A stretch of 64,000 bases of DNA from Cornus controversa (Eukaryota; Streptophyta; Magnoliopsida; Cornales; Cornaceae). Where the stretch lies: contig CM048849.1 in the NCBI GenBank assembly GCA_026545225.1, positions 30,142,336 through 30,206,335 on the forward strand. The letters are read 5' to 3'. Both the position numbers and the translations under genes were made by a program. The notes beneath the pieces were generated by a model. That model had not been told where the DNA came from, made no database searches, and was given only the letters and a program-made list of their open reading frames with translations. Below are positions 1-11,104 of the stretch, piece after piece; within the stretch, counting starts at the first letter, position 1, and each line of letters begins with the position of its first letter.

Positions 1-799
1 AAATCAATTTGATCAGTTCTTATCATGATTAGCAAGTTAAAAATCTAATCTAAACATCTTTATATTATAGAAAAATGCTATAGTCAGATCACCCTCTTGA
101 TGATTGAATTACACAAAAGTTGCTATAATATTATTAAAATTGATGATTGAAAAACTAAAATATAAAGATGAGAATATGGATCCGGAATAATAGAAATTGT
201 GATGCTAAAATATTTTAGTCCATAAGATTCTAACAACCAGCATAGCAAAAGGGTCATCTGGGAGCAATGGCATACTCCCACCCACTTATATCAAAGGATC
301 TGAGATTTTGTGGCAACTGAAATCGAGAATAAGAATGCAAAAGTGAAATTACAACTTCAACAAGGAAAAATAATTAAAGAACTAGAAACTTGAAAAACAT
401 AAAAATGAAAACTTAAGCAAATCAAGATTCAGATCTTGCCCAAGTCTTTTAATTTCAAAACATTTGGTTGTTTTTATCATAGTAATACCTATAACTTCAG
501 CAATGACTTGTACTAATACATGTAGCCATCAAGACATTCTCTTTCCACCACTTTGCATTCCATAATATCATAGGTTGTGGTGTCTTTATCACAATTTTAA
601 CCCATGTGCCTTTTACCTTCAGCCATATCAACTTAGTACCAACGAAGTATAGAGATGCATGCAAAGTTAAAAGTACTACCAAATGTAAGAGCAGTACAAA
701 GGTAAGAATTCATCAGAAAAAAAAAATGTTTAAGTTCTAATATGTCCAAAGGTAGTTTAAGAAGGGAAATACTATATTACACAAACAAGTCATCATTAC

Positions 800-859
800 C
801 TATATAGTTTCCAAAAGCAGGGCGATGGTGGTCAAATCCCTTTACATATGTCATGCAAC
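800..859 (-). other. Unidentified exon-like block
   Basis: On the reverse strand a 60-bp open block is bounded by an acceptor (TTATTATAG) and a donor (G|GTAATG). It reads CMTYVKGFDHHRPAFGNYIG. I do not recognise the source gene. It lies downstream of the pirin pieces in the same CACTA element, so it may be a third captured fragment or a diverged pirin exon. Another weak candidate lies at 540-640 on the same strand. Confidence 0.25.
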
Positions 860-1130
860 CTATAATAACATCAATATATAACCTATTATATAATTTGTAA
901 AAAATCTTTTTTGAGATTAAAATTATTGACTCTTTGCCACAAGGTCATAATCAATAATTAGCCTATTATTATTTGAAAAATTAGTAAAAAATAATGTGTC
1001 AACTTTTTATCCATCAGTTGCAAATTTGGTGAATATTTTTCATTTTGGTTCCCTGAGTTTTTCTAACTAAAACAAAACACAAGTTGAAAACTTGAAAATA
1101 CAATGCATGAGCTAAAAAATAATTTCTTAC

Positions 1131-1791
1131 ATTTTGTCTTTAAAGGAAAGATTGATCCATAGTTGCAAACTTCTTTGGGTTCCTTGTCCTGCAGGCATTT
1201 CTGAATGAATTATCCCTCTTCCTGCTATTATCCACTACACAAACTCATACAAAAAGTGACAAATCAAGATATATAGTCAATTTATGCATAAAAGCTTCCT
1301 AAATTTTACAATCATTCAGAATAACATGGACCTCAATCAATACCCCTTACCTGCACATCACCGGTTCCGATTGTACTCTTCTGCCTTGCAAAGTCTTGAT
1401 GAGTAAAAGATCCCTAAAATACACAAAACCCATGTTCAGTATCAAATACTACTCCAACCTTTTCGCAATCAAATTTGTAATCATATTTTAACTAAACAAA
1501 GTGTACCTCAAACATATATGTTACAGTCTCAAAACATGTAAAATCAACATGCAATTCAGGATCCAATAAAATTAGTAGAAATAGGATAGACAGAAACAAA
1601 TGAGGATGTTAATTAAATTTGTGTGGGAGATCAGGAAATCCAGTAGGAGGTGATACTGTATGAACAAAGACAGTAAAGTCATATTAAATAAAAATGAATA
1701 TCAAGAGTGCCATGATTAGATAGATGATCATCATAATGTACCTACAAACTAATCCAACATGAGAAAAGGATCCAAATTCTTCAATTCTGGC
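1131..1791 (-). pseudogene. Pirin gene fragment, four exons with introns, inside CACTA element
   Basis: Four consecutive blocks on the reverse strand match the order of plant pirin (a cupin-fold, iron-binding nuclear protein family). Block 1742-1791 reads PELKNLDPFLMLD. Block about 1615-1655 reads SPPTGFPDLPHKF, resembling SPPAGFPDHPHRGF of pirins. Block 1351-1413 contains THQDFARQKSTIGTGDVQ. Block 1131-1234 reads WIIAGRGIIHSEMP and continues to LQLWINLSFKDK. The last two are separated by a 116-bp phase-0 intron with donor CAG|GTAAGG and acceptor TGTGTAG|TGG. Retained introns mean the capture was from genomic DNA, not from mRNA. The first block has a stop where pirins have Glu after MLD, the second decays after PHKF, and no C-terminal cupin half was found, so this is a dead fragment. 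The pirin assignment rests on remembered family motifs but is strong in the last two exons. Confidence 0.82.
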
Positions 1792-2320
1792 CTAAAAAGT
1801 TAAATACCAATCAATTATATATAAGCAATCAATATATGTATGACAGAAAATGATTCCTCTAAGAATCATGTAAAGACACAAGACATAAAATAGAACAGAA
1901 CTTGAATTATTAGCGGAATGAAATTTCAGGCACAGCTATAGTAACAAATTTCAAGACTCAAAAACAGAAAGAGAATCGAAAAAATTAAAAATTGAATAAG
2001 ATTTCAAGGAAAAAACTGAATCAAAACAACTACAATAACAAATTTTAGACAAAAAGGTAGGAGAGAACTAGAAAAATAAAAAATTCTAGACAATGAGCTT
2101 GATGTTACGTTAAGAGTACAGAGGCAAACCACATGAACACATGCTAAACATAATATTTTTTCATCAGGGAACTAAAAATTATAATGAGACATAATATCAA
2201 AAACTTGAACTACAATATGTAAGGTCCTAAGGACATCAAAACAAGACGTAGAACTTAATCATGACTTTGAGAACCAGTGCATTAAAATGATTGAAAATGG
2301 ACAAATGTTGAGAATCGAAC

Positions 2321-2425
2321 CTGGTAGATGAAAGATTCTTGTTCAGGTTTTGAGAGGTTAGAATGAAGAGCATCGACGATTTCTTTCTCGCAATCTTCAG
2401 TCATTTTCAACAGACTCTTCAACTG
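2321..2425 (-). pseudogene. Aldehyde dehydrogenase family 3 exon fragment inside CACTA element
   Basis: A 105-bp reverse-strand block reads QLKSLLKMTEDCEKEIVDA, then LHSNLSKPEQESFIYQ, and ends at a clean splice donor (CAG|GTTCGA). This matches the N-terminal helix region of plant ALDH3 enzymes (pattern SQLKALLKMxxxxEKEIVDALxxDLxKPExEAF), which oxidise aldehydes with NAD(P). Just upstream in the reading direction is GAGGTTTGCAG, which could serve as an acceptor, with an in-frame stop before it, so the original N-terminus is missing. The catalytic Cys and Glu regions are absent. It lies about 530 bp before the pirin fragment on the same strand, suggesting that two host genes were combined in one element. 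Confidence 0.75.
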
Positions 2426-2758
2426 CAAACCTCATCATTCGTAACTCTTCATTTTATGGTTGGGAAAGGAGCTCTAAGCTAGCCCTAGCATCTCGATTGG
2501 CGACGAGAAAGGGATTTCGCCCTGGCGTCCTGATCCCAAGATAGAGGAGGTAGCGAATTGGGGATTTTTAGTAGCTAGGGCTTCATAGCTTTTAGAAGGT
2601 GGGAGATCAACATGGGGTAGGTCTCGACCTCCTTCAAATAGCAACTGAAACATAAGACTTCATTTGAGTGTGTTTGCTATATTGGTACCTTGGCATGGGA
2701 AAATCTCAAAAAATCACTAGCGTAAAATTTTAGCGCCATAACCTCATTTCTTGTAGTG

Positions 2759-3042
2759 GTAGTGCGGGATAAAAAATAAAACTTTTCACCATGGGCTAAG
2801 CCAGTGGTGGAAAGCTCACTTTCCACCACGGGCTTAGCCTGTGGTAGAAACTAACTTTCTACGGATGGGCCCAAGTCAACCGCGATAGAAAATTCTTTCT
2901 ATGACGGGCTACTTAGGCCCGCCATAGAAAGTCACTTTCTACCACGGGCTACACAGGCTCGTAGTAAAAAATCACTTTCTACCACGGGCTACACGGGCCT
3001 ACCATAAAAAGCGTGTCGTTGAAAGTTAAAATTCTTGTAATG
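2759..3042. mobile_element. CACTA subterminal repeat array and terminus
   Basis: Direct and inverted copies of CTTTCTACCACGGGCT and its complement fill this stretch, which ends in GAAAGTTAAAATTCTTGTAATG at 3021-3042. The array is the same family as the right end of the complete CACTA element at 25740-26002, which ends TTCTTGTAGTG; one terminal base differs here. Subterminal repeats of this kind are where CACTA transposases bind. The matching left end is not in the window. Confidence 0.75.
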
Positions 3043-3235
3043 AATAGAGTTAAGCTTATGCGGTATTTAAATGTAAGGGGGGGTGTTTCATTAGGGTTAA
3101 TGGATGGGTTCACCCCTCGGTTCCTGGGAGTCGGGAATCAGGTCGTGACACGAACACTCAGCAGGTATTTTGTCCCCTTCGTAGTGCACTCTTCTTCTCC
3201 TTCCTCACCAACAAATTGTTGTAGAAGAAACCAAA
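3043..3235 (+). mobile_element. LTR scraps: Ty3 LTR tail, then copia LTR piece
   Basis: From 3043 to about 3148 the sequence resembles the end of the forward Ty3 LTR at 41540-41606 (GGGTTCACC...CGTGACA). From about 3149 to 3235 it matches, in reverse orientation, an internal part of the copia LTR family (compare 6672-6765, sharing ATTTTGTCCCCTTCGTAGTGC). Both are short fossils. Confidence 0.5.
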
Positions 3236-4870
3236 TGAAATGCCCCCTACAAATTTCACGCATGAGGTGGCCAGTCTCACACATAAAACATTAGGGATAC
3301 CTACAAGTGATAGCAAATAAGCATAGACTACAAGAATAAAAAGAAAAGATTTATAAATGCTGAAAGGAAAGTCTAACTCAAATAATAAATAACATTAAAT
3401 AAACATAATACTAGTATGAAAAATACAATCTTGAAGTCCTGTAACTCAAGGACCCCTTCAACCAAAAATCATAAAAGTAAAATACTTTATGAAAAGATCT
3501 AAGTCCCTACACTAAAGTCTGGTAAGGAATAGATAACCGCCACGCTCTTCGAACTCCACGTTCTAACGTTGAGGTGAAAACTGCCTAGGACCTAAAATAT
3601 CAACAAAGTGGGTTAAACCCACGAGCAAGTTCCCTCTACTATAACCCAATTAGAGAACAGGTAAACATACCCTCTACATGAGGGACAATAAAAAAAATAG
3701 ATATATATACATATCATTTCCTTATTTAACCTCTGTCCCAAAATAGAACCATCCTCCACACCATCCCAATCCATCAAAAATAAATATATATGTATCATTT
3801 CCTTATTTAACCTCTGTCCTAAAATAGAAACCATACTTATTAAATGAAATAACTTATTAATATTTGGCAATCTTGACATGCCTCCCTTGTAAACATATTA
3901 AGTAACCTACTATATAATTGGCAATCCTCATATGCCTCCTTTATTATCCTTAAATACCCCATTGGTAATCCTGACATGCCTCCTAGTAATCCTCACATGC
4001 CTCCCCAATTAACCTTGAATATCTTATTGGCGATCCTAACATGGCTCTTAGCAATCCTCACAAGCCTCCCTAATTAACCTTAAATACCCTATTGGCAATC
4101 TTGACATGCCTCCCTAATTAACCTTAAATACCCTGTTGGCAATCATGACATGCCTCCCTAATTAACCTTAAATACCTTGTTAGGTATTGGCAATCTTGAT
4201 ACACCCCCTAGCAATCCTCCCTAATTAACTTTAAATACCCTATAGGCAATCCAGGCATGCCTCCCTAATTAACCTTAAATACCTTATTAGGTATTGACAA
4301 TCCTCACATGCCTCCTGACAATCCTCACATGCCTCCCTAATTAACCTTGAATACCTTATTTGGTGTTGGCAATCCGTATATGCCTCCCTTATAACCTATT
4401 TAAATACCCTATTGGCAATCCTGACATGCCTCTTGACAATTCTCACATGCCTCCCTAATGAACCTATTTAAATACCTTATTGAAATACCAATTGCTTATA
4501 AATCTACACTAAGTGTATTTATTACACCTTAGGTGTAAAATGACCAAAATGCCCTTTAATTATTTAATGTATCCTCCCGACCTCAGTTTTTGATTCTGAA
4601 AGCGGTTTTGCTTATGAAATCAATTCCTTATCTCTTAAAATATTTTAAATGATGTAAAACCAAAAAAATAAACTTTATCAAAAAAATATCTAGTTTCTAG
4701 GGTCCACCCGACCCACATCACAAGCCCCGTCAACCCAAAAATCCCAAATTTAGCCAAATGATCCGAAAACTTTCCAGGACCCTTAAACAAGTCCCCAAGC
4801 ATGTATGTAATATTTAAAACATGCATAAAATTATTTATAATCAATTAAACAATAAATGATGAATAAAAAG
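3236..4870 (-). mobile_element. Ty3 chromovirus-type LTR fragment, reverse strand
   Basis: The segment 3240-3700 follows the left part of the LTR at 34690-35130 closely, sharing for example ATATCAACAAAGTGGGTTAA and GAACAGGTAAACATACCCTC. The remainder is LTR-like with the GTGGGTCGGGTGGACCC motif near 4700. It is an incomplete old LTR without an adjoining coding region. A duplicated block of about 75 bp lies at 3690-3835 and a minisatellite at 3880-4490. Confidence 0.6.
3880..4490. repeat. Minisatellite, units of about 45-65 bp
   Basis: About ten degenerate tandem copies of a unit built from TTGGCAATCCTGACATGCCTCC and TAATTAACCTTAAATACCCT. Unit length varies because some copies lack the second half. 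A few related units occur in the LTR at 35180-35330, so the array expanded inside an LTR. Confidence 0.85.
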
Positions 4871-6246
4871 AAAACCGACCTAAAACGGAATCAGTCTTTT
4901 CATGAACCCTATTCTGACCAAAAGTATTATGCACATTAAAATTAGAAAAACAATAATTTCTCTTCCTATAGAAATAGTGTTTACTATGTCTATTCTCAAA
5001 ACAAAAAGTACAATAAAACACATTGGACACAACATTAGCATACAGAGACTCAACTTCTACTCTTGGATCTCCAAATTCAAGATCTCACCATCTTATTCTC
5101 ATATTAATGATCATGTACTGGTTTTAGTTCATTTTTATTTTTTCTTTGTATTGGAAATGGTTTTTCTCATTTCCTTTCAATTGTATGATCTTGAGGGTAT
5201 GCCCTCTTCTTGTACTTGTACTCTCTTGAGTCTTTGGCTCGTTTATTTATGATACAACCCCATTGAGGAAAAAAACAAAACTTAGGTTTGGGTGTAGACA
5301 TGTTCAAGTTCTTAGGCATAACAATCCTTAGATGATGACCTACCATAACCTCGTCAAGTCTTATCTACTACAAGCTTACCAAAACTAATTGTACTATTAA
5401 ATTAATCTGCCCAAAAATAAATGCAATCAACTTCTCTAGCAACTTTTTCAATTCAGGCTCCAAAAAATCAATTATAGCAACAAGAGTATCCATAGTATAA
5501 ACAACTTGACTGACCTCACTCTGAGAAATTTCACCTTGCTTCGAGGATCTAGAATTTTGAAAGTATCCTCCTTAAACAACTTCAGCAACTTTTCACTTTC
5601 TTTCACAAAGGAATCTTTTTTAATTTTTACATTCCCCAATAGTTTATATTGCTTTTTGTAGGCTCTTTTTACTTTGACAATCTCTGTAAACAACTCCTCA
5701 AAATTTTTGGACAATTCTTCCTTAGTTGGTTCTTCTCTTTCTTCATCTTTAGAATCATCAGATCCCACTTCACTTAGAGTTTTATATTTCTCTATTTCAC
5801 CTATATTAGAAGAAGAAACTTTAGTTGTATCATCATTCAATAAAACAACAAAAGTAACAAAATTATTTTCAATTGAAGAATCACTATCACACTCAGAATT
5901 TTCAGATTCAGAAATAATAGCTTTTATGACTTTCTTTTTATCTTTCAAACTTTTCTTGGCACTAAAGCTATTATTCTTAGGACTTGAACATTAAGTAGAT
6001 GTGTGACCTTTACTACCACATATAATTTCTATCACCCTAGAGTCTTCTATATTCTTTCCTTTATTTTTCCTATTATTTCCTCTATATGATGATCCATTAA
6101 AGAAAGGATTTTGATGAACCAATCCACTCTCTTGCTTGTGAGATTCCATAACAATTTTTGAAAAAAAAAATAGATTTTGATTTTTTTTTTTAAAAACATT
6201 CTCAAGGAACAACTCACAAATTAGAGAACATTGCTGTGATACGAAT
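4870..6246 (-). pseudogene. Copia-like gag fossil, reverse strand
   Basis: Reverse-strand translation resembles the gag region of the copia-like element at 14143-16106. Shared features are an acidic Ser/Asp-rich stretch (SDSSIEN near 5860) and a CCHC knuckle region. An unrelated block of about 190 bp sits inside at about 5096-5290. This internal region is joined to one LTR (6247-7595). The element is broken in many places and its other end is missing. Confidence 0.7.
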
Positions 6247-7595
6247 TGTGAGTAGCACGGTGCATAAGTGGTTATGAAAGCTTGATTAAAACCTAGAGGG
6301 GGGTGATTAGGTTTACTTACTCATTTGCTTAATTTTCCAAATTAACTCAAAGTTAAATTCAATTAAAATGAACCAAACAACCACAAAGCAAGAAATAAAA
6401 TAATGTGGCCAAGTAAAGTAAAGAATGCACCAAATATATGTGAAAAGACCCAAGATGGAAAAATTACACGGGTGAGAATTGTAGCCCCGGAGAACCAAAT
6501 TCACTATCTGGAAGCAGAGTACAGCAGACTCTGTCTCAGACTCACACCCACTTCACTCTGACAAGAACTTGATAAGGAATGTTTCAAGCTTACTCTTGTG
6601 ACTCCCCATCCAATTATTGCAGACTTTCGACTAATGTCATAATTTTCCCATAAGGGTAACTGAAAGAACATGAACACTTTGAGAATATTTTGTCCCCTTC
6701 GTAGTGCGATCTTTTCCTCCTTCCTAACCAACAAACAATTGTAGAAAAAACCAAACGAACCAATGTCTTGATTAATAAGAAATTTTTTGAATCGATATTC
6801 ATATGATTAATCAAGCAAAGAGGGCCATCCTAAATCACACAATGAATTTGTATGTGCTCTCAAAATATAAATCAGAAAATTAAAGAAGAATTTTTTGCTC
6901 TAAAAATAACTCTATGCTTTCTGTCACTAGAAAATAATTATTTTGATGTATATTGAAAACTGAATTAAGAGATAAAATATATGAGGTTTATATAGATGTT
7001 AAAAACCCTAATTTCTCTAAAAAAAAACCATGTTAAAAACAACTTGGAAATGAATCCCAATGTTTTAGGAAAGTTCAGAGTTTAATCCCGGTCAAAACAG
7101 GAAGGTAGTAGAGGCAAAAAGCTAACACAGCAGGTGTGGACCGATCCAAGGCATTCTTTTACTGGTACAAGTCTCTAGCCTTCAAGATTTGAAGTCTTGA
7201 GACTTCATGAACTAGTCCAGAAAAGCCTTGGACCGGTCCAACCTTGAACACTTTGAATTTTTGCTTGAAAACTCTATTTTTTCAAGGTCAAAACCTATAT
7301 GTTCTCACCATTTTACCCAGACTATGTGACTCTCATGCTTGATTAATGATGTCCACATGCAATTGAATCCACTCAAAAAATTCAAACGTTAAAATCCTTG
7401 TTCAATACATTGATGCCTTCTTCCGAAGTTTTAAGCTTCATGCCTTTAACGATCATTTGCATGTTTTGTGTAGAACTTCATGCTTTGCTCTCTGTCTTCA
7501 ATCACACGATCAATTACAAGAATAAAAGTGAAATATTATAACTTGATCATGTGATGTTTTGACACCGAATATTGCAAATTACAAACATATATGTG
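6247..7595 (-). repeat. Copia LTR, reverse strand (5' LTR of the fragment)
   Basis: The LTR end TGTGAGT at 6247 faces a primer-site-like stretch, as in the intact relative at 14051. The far end near 7595 resembles the LTR start of that relative only loosely, so the boundary is approximate. It contains the palindrome GGACCGGTCC at about 7221 and the CAGACTCTGTCTCAGACTC segment seen in both LTRs of the other copia element. Confidence 0.65.
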
Positions 7596-7711
7596 ACGGT
7601 TGATGAGTAAGTGGATGTGAATGCGTTAGAAGAATGACGTTAACGAAGGTCGATGTATAAGGTGAAATTTTTTGAAGGTCGATGTGAATGTGTTAGAAAA
7701 ATGACCTTGAC
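7596..7711. repeat. Short host repeat at the Ty3 insertion site
   Basis: GAAGGTCGATGT followed by GAATG.GTTAGAA.AATGAC occurs in about two degenerate copies here. A further copy starts right after the element (29136). The Ty3 element at 7712-29130 therefore inserted into a small tandem repeat. Confidence 0.6.
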
Positions 7712-7839
7712 TGTAACACCCTTAAACTATGATTCCTTTTTGTCTTCGTCTCATTAGGATTCAAAGGTAATTTTTGGACTTTGTAGCACTATAAGTGTAG
7801 TTATACATATGGATATATATATATATATATATATATAGA

Positions 7840-7873
<34 letters not shown>

Positions 7874-10800
7874 GTTATTACATAGATATGTAGTATTGGT
7901 TTCTCTGATGCATGTATTTGAGTTGCCAAGTGGGATTTCTTTGACTAGCCTTGACTGGTCTAATATTGCTACGCAACTCTCTTATATTTATGTGTTTGTG
8001 ATAGAAAAGGAAAAAAACAAAAAAAATACAACAAGTGGCACAAACTGGGGTGCCTGGGCGACAGGTGCCATCCGGTCAGCCTTGTAAATTGTGGGTAGTA
8101 TACTAGAATAATTACCCCAAGCTTCTCACAGAAGCTTTGTTGCTTTTCAAAATATTAGATCTGTAAGTATAGGCTAAAGAAAAATAAAGGTTGTAGAGGG
8201 TCCGACAGAAGAGAGAGAAAGAGAAAAAAAAAGGCAAAACTAGATAGAGAAAGAGAGAAGAAGAAGAAGAGAAAAAGAGAAAGGGAAGAAGAAGAGAAGA
8301 AGTTAGGCAAGTTCATTCTTGCCAAATTTTCTTATATATATATATATACTTAGGTTTAATCCTATGTAGAATCTTAGAATGATGCATGGGTGTACTTCAA
8401 TCCCATGTTTCCTTTAGCTAATTACCAAATATGTTTTCAAATAGTGTTATGTGCCTACATGCATCCGTTTATGTAAGAATAAGAAATAACATGTTTCATT
8501 GATGGTTTAACCTTTCTTGGTAGTTGTTGGTAGCAGTATCCTATTTCATAGGAACTTAGTTATGGGTCTTTAAAGAAATAGTGCATTTCTTTATGTATGG
8601 TTGACTGGAATGTGTAGGCACTTTTTATGCAAACATGTATATAGGATCTATCAATTTACATGAAGGTTCACTTATCCATATCTCTGCCCATTTGATTTAG
8701 ATTAATCCTTGCATAAATTTTGTTTTTGGTTAAGATTAGGTAAGAGCCTGATATCATTATATATGGATGTGAGAAGTTTTGTATTAGAATGTATACAATG
8801 TTTGGATATGTATATAAATATATACATATACCATAGTTGGTGGTCCTCTCATGGTGGCCATCCAGGGTGCTTCGGTGAGGTGTGGTGGTGCCATAACTGG
8901 TGGTTGAGGTTTGGCAGTTGGGTTTCGGCTGTTGGAGCATTTGTGCATGGCTTATTGTGTGGGTTATCAGCTAATGAAGGCTAGGCAATTTGTTGGTACC
9001 TTGAATGATGGACACGGCTGAAAATGGGTCTTCGGAATGGTGCTGCTGGAAGTTGAGTGTTGGGTAACCATGGTGGTAGTTCGGGGTGGTCAAAATTGGC
9101 TAGAGAATATGGTGGGTGGCTCGGCAAATGGTGGTTGTTCATGGTGAGTTTCACGGCTGGGTTTCTCCTGGTGGTCTTTGGCTATGACTTTAATTATGGT
9201 TGAAGAGGGTGAAAGCAAGATGGCCAAAATTGGGTCTTTCTTGAGCAGCTAGGTGGTGTCGTGAGGTGAGGGCCTTGCATGGGTTCGGCCATAGGAGGAA
9301 GGTTTTCCTTGGAAGCTATGATGGTGGTTAGGTTGGGTGGAGGAGATGGTGGTGGCTGGGAATGTCTCCGCCATGGAGCTGAATGAGATTGCTGGAGGTT
9401 CAAGTGTGGATTAATTAGTGGGCTAGCATATTGGGTTTGATTGTGGCTGGTTGATTTGGGCTGGCTAGCTTAAGGATTTGCTTGATTCATTGGGCTCTAA
9501 ATTGGGCAGTGTACTGTCATGGTTCAAACATTGGGTATTGTTTGATGTTTGGTTTAGCTTAGGAAATGGATCTTTCCTGAAACTAAAAGAATTTTTTTTT
9601 GGGGCTAAAGTTAGGAACTTGGAGAAAAATATTTTTAATGCTCCATAATTTATGTAAAGATTTCCGAAATTATATGTTTATGCCTAATAGAGCTTGTTAT
9701 GTAGAAATACTTGGTCAAAATGATTAAAACCCGACGTGTGATGTTTGAGAATAATGAACGCACACAACTCGCTCATTTAATTTATTAAATGTGAAAAAAA
9801 TTTAATAAATTATAAAAGATTATATGTTGGTATAAAGAATGCTCGATTTCCTTTTGTTTCAATTTAGTAAAAATTGGAGAAAAATATCCTTTTAGCTCTA
9901 AAAATTACAAAAAATCCTAGAATGGTATATTTTGGCATAATAAACTTAATTATGGTAAAAGAGTTAAGTTTAGAAAATTTTTAAGTGGCAAAATCCTAAA
10001 GTGATTAATTAATGTGAGTAGTAATCACATTAAAAGAATGTTTGATTTATTAAATGTTAAAAACGTTTGGTAAATCTTAAAGGCTTAAAATCGCGAAAAT
10101 TAGTTAAAATTTTCTTAAAGATGAATTGTGTGGTGTAAAAGTGAAGAGGTAGTCTGGGATTAACTCTTTTAAAAGATTTCTTAGGTATGGTCAGGGACCT
10201 ACCTATTGGGTGTACACTAGCCATTTGTTCATTGGGTGAAGTGTGCCCTTATTGTGTGGACGTGGTCCGGGACCATTTCGGTGAGTAGACGAACAAGCCC
10301 AGCCACATGTGCGAGATTCCTTAGTGTGGGACGATGCGATGTGCACCACTTGTTAGCTAAGCATGCCATCTACTTGAGGGGAGCCCAGGGCTAATGTGAG
10401 GTTATTAATGCTAAGTTTATCTAGACGATTTGCTTAATAAGGAATTGTTGAGAATACAGTTCCTGTGTGTGAAAGAAATTGTGGATATGATAACAAACTA
10501 TAGTATAATTATCATAAGAAAATTTTCAGAATCTAATCAATAAAGATTGTTGTACGAGTCCCTATATATAGGAATTTAAGGCAAGGTCAATTTGTTGAGC
10601 AATGATAGTGATTTGCAGTTCTTGCTGAGCTCACCTCATTTTATTTTTAGGTACGAAGTGAATGGAGGCACGGTACAAGACAGTGGAGGCCATTTACATG
10701 TAAATCACTTTGGCTTGTAATTAACTCTTGTTCTACAAAGTTGATACTCAAGATGAGCGATGAGGTCTCTGGATAAATTTTTTTTGTAAGGGATGATCTA

Positions 10801-10934
10801 GATGATCATATTTTGATTGTAAAATATTTTTATATTAGATGAATGTATAGTATGATAGATGTAGTTTTTCAAGTCCCGCACGAAATTCAAGTACCGAACT
10901 AGAGTTTCTGGTATTTAAATTTTGGGGCGTGCTA
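7712..10934 (+). repeat. 5' LTR of the Ty3 element (3.2 kb)
   Basis: Starts TGTAACACCCTTAAAC and ends TTTTGGGGCGTGCTA, typical of chromovirus LTRs. Inside are an (AT)n/(GT)n tract at 7812-7873, a purine-rich GA tract at 8200-8305 and a GT-rich stretch at 8830-9420. It is about 600 bp longer than its partner, mainly because about 540 bp (roughly 9417-9940) have no counterpart there. Open frames in it are chance. Confidence 0.88.
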
Positions 10935-10937
10935 GCT

Positions 10938-10949
10938 TGGTATCAGAGC
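10938..10949 (+). other. Primer binding site, tRNA-iMet type
   Basis: TGGTATCAGAGC starts three bases after the LTR end. It is complementary to the 3' end of initiator tRNA-Met, the usual primer of chromoviruses and many copia elements. Confidence 0.9.
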
Positions 10950-11104
10950 CTAAGTTACGAGGTACCTAGCTAATGGAAGTGATATTTAAGATAGGAGTTT
11001 TATGAGTTGTATTGATTATCCTATCTGTTTTGTTATGATGCTCCGAGTTTAGGCATAATTAATTGTTTGACTAATGATATTATCATCTTGTAACGGAAAA
11101 TAGG

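Larger units (their letters stand above)
1..2758. mobile_element. CACTA transposon, one terminus in window, with captured host gene pieces
   Basis: The sequence TTCTTGTAGTG at 2748-2758 is a CACTA terminus (CACTACAAGAA read inward). Next to it lies a subterminal stretch with GCGCTAAAATTTTACGC. The other terminus lies to the left of the window. The interior is AT-rich and non-coding on the forward strand, but the reverse strand holds exon-like blocks with good splice sites from a pirin gene and an aldehyde dehydrogenase gene. No transposase was recognised, so this is probably a non-autonomous element that carries gene fragments. Its terminus abuts the subterminal repeats of a second CACTA family (2759-3042), so one may be inserted in the other. 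Confidence 0.6.

Noticed and set aside
3880-4490. Regular repeats resembling a CRISPR array
   Set aside because: Units vary in length, have no unique spacers and occur in a plant LTR; this is a minisatellite.
4902-5252. Forward-strand open frame
   Set aside because: It is the complement of the reverse-strand copia fragment and has no protein features.
8709-9403. Open frames on both strands in the GT-rich stretch
   Set aside because: They lie inside the 5' LTR and are not kept in the other LTR.
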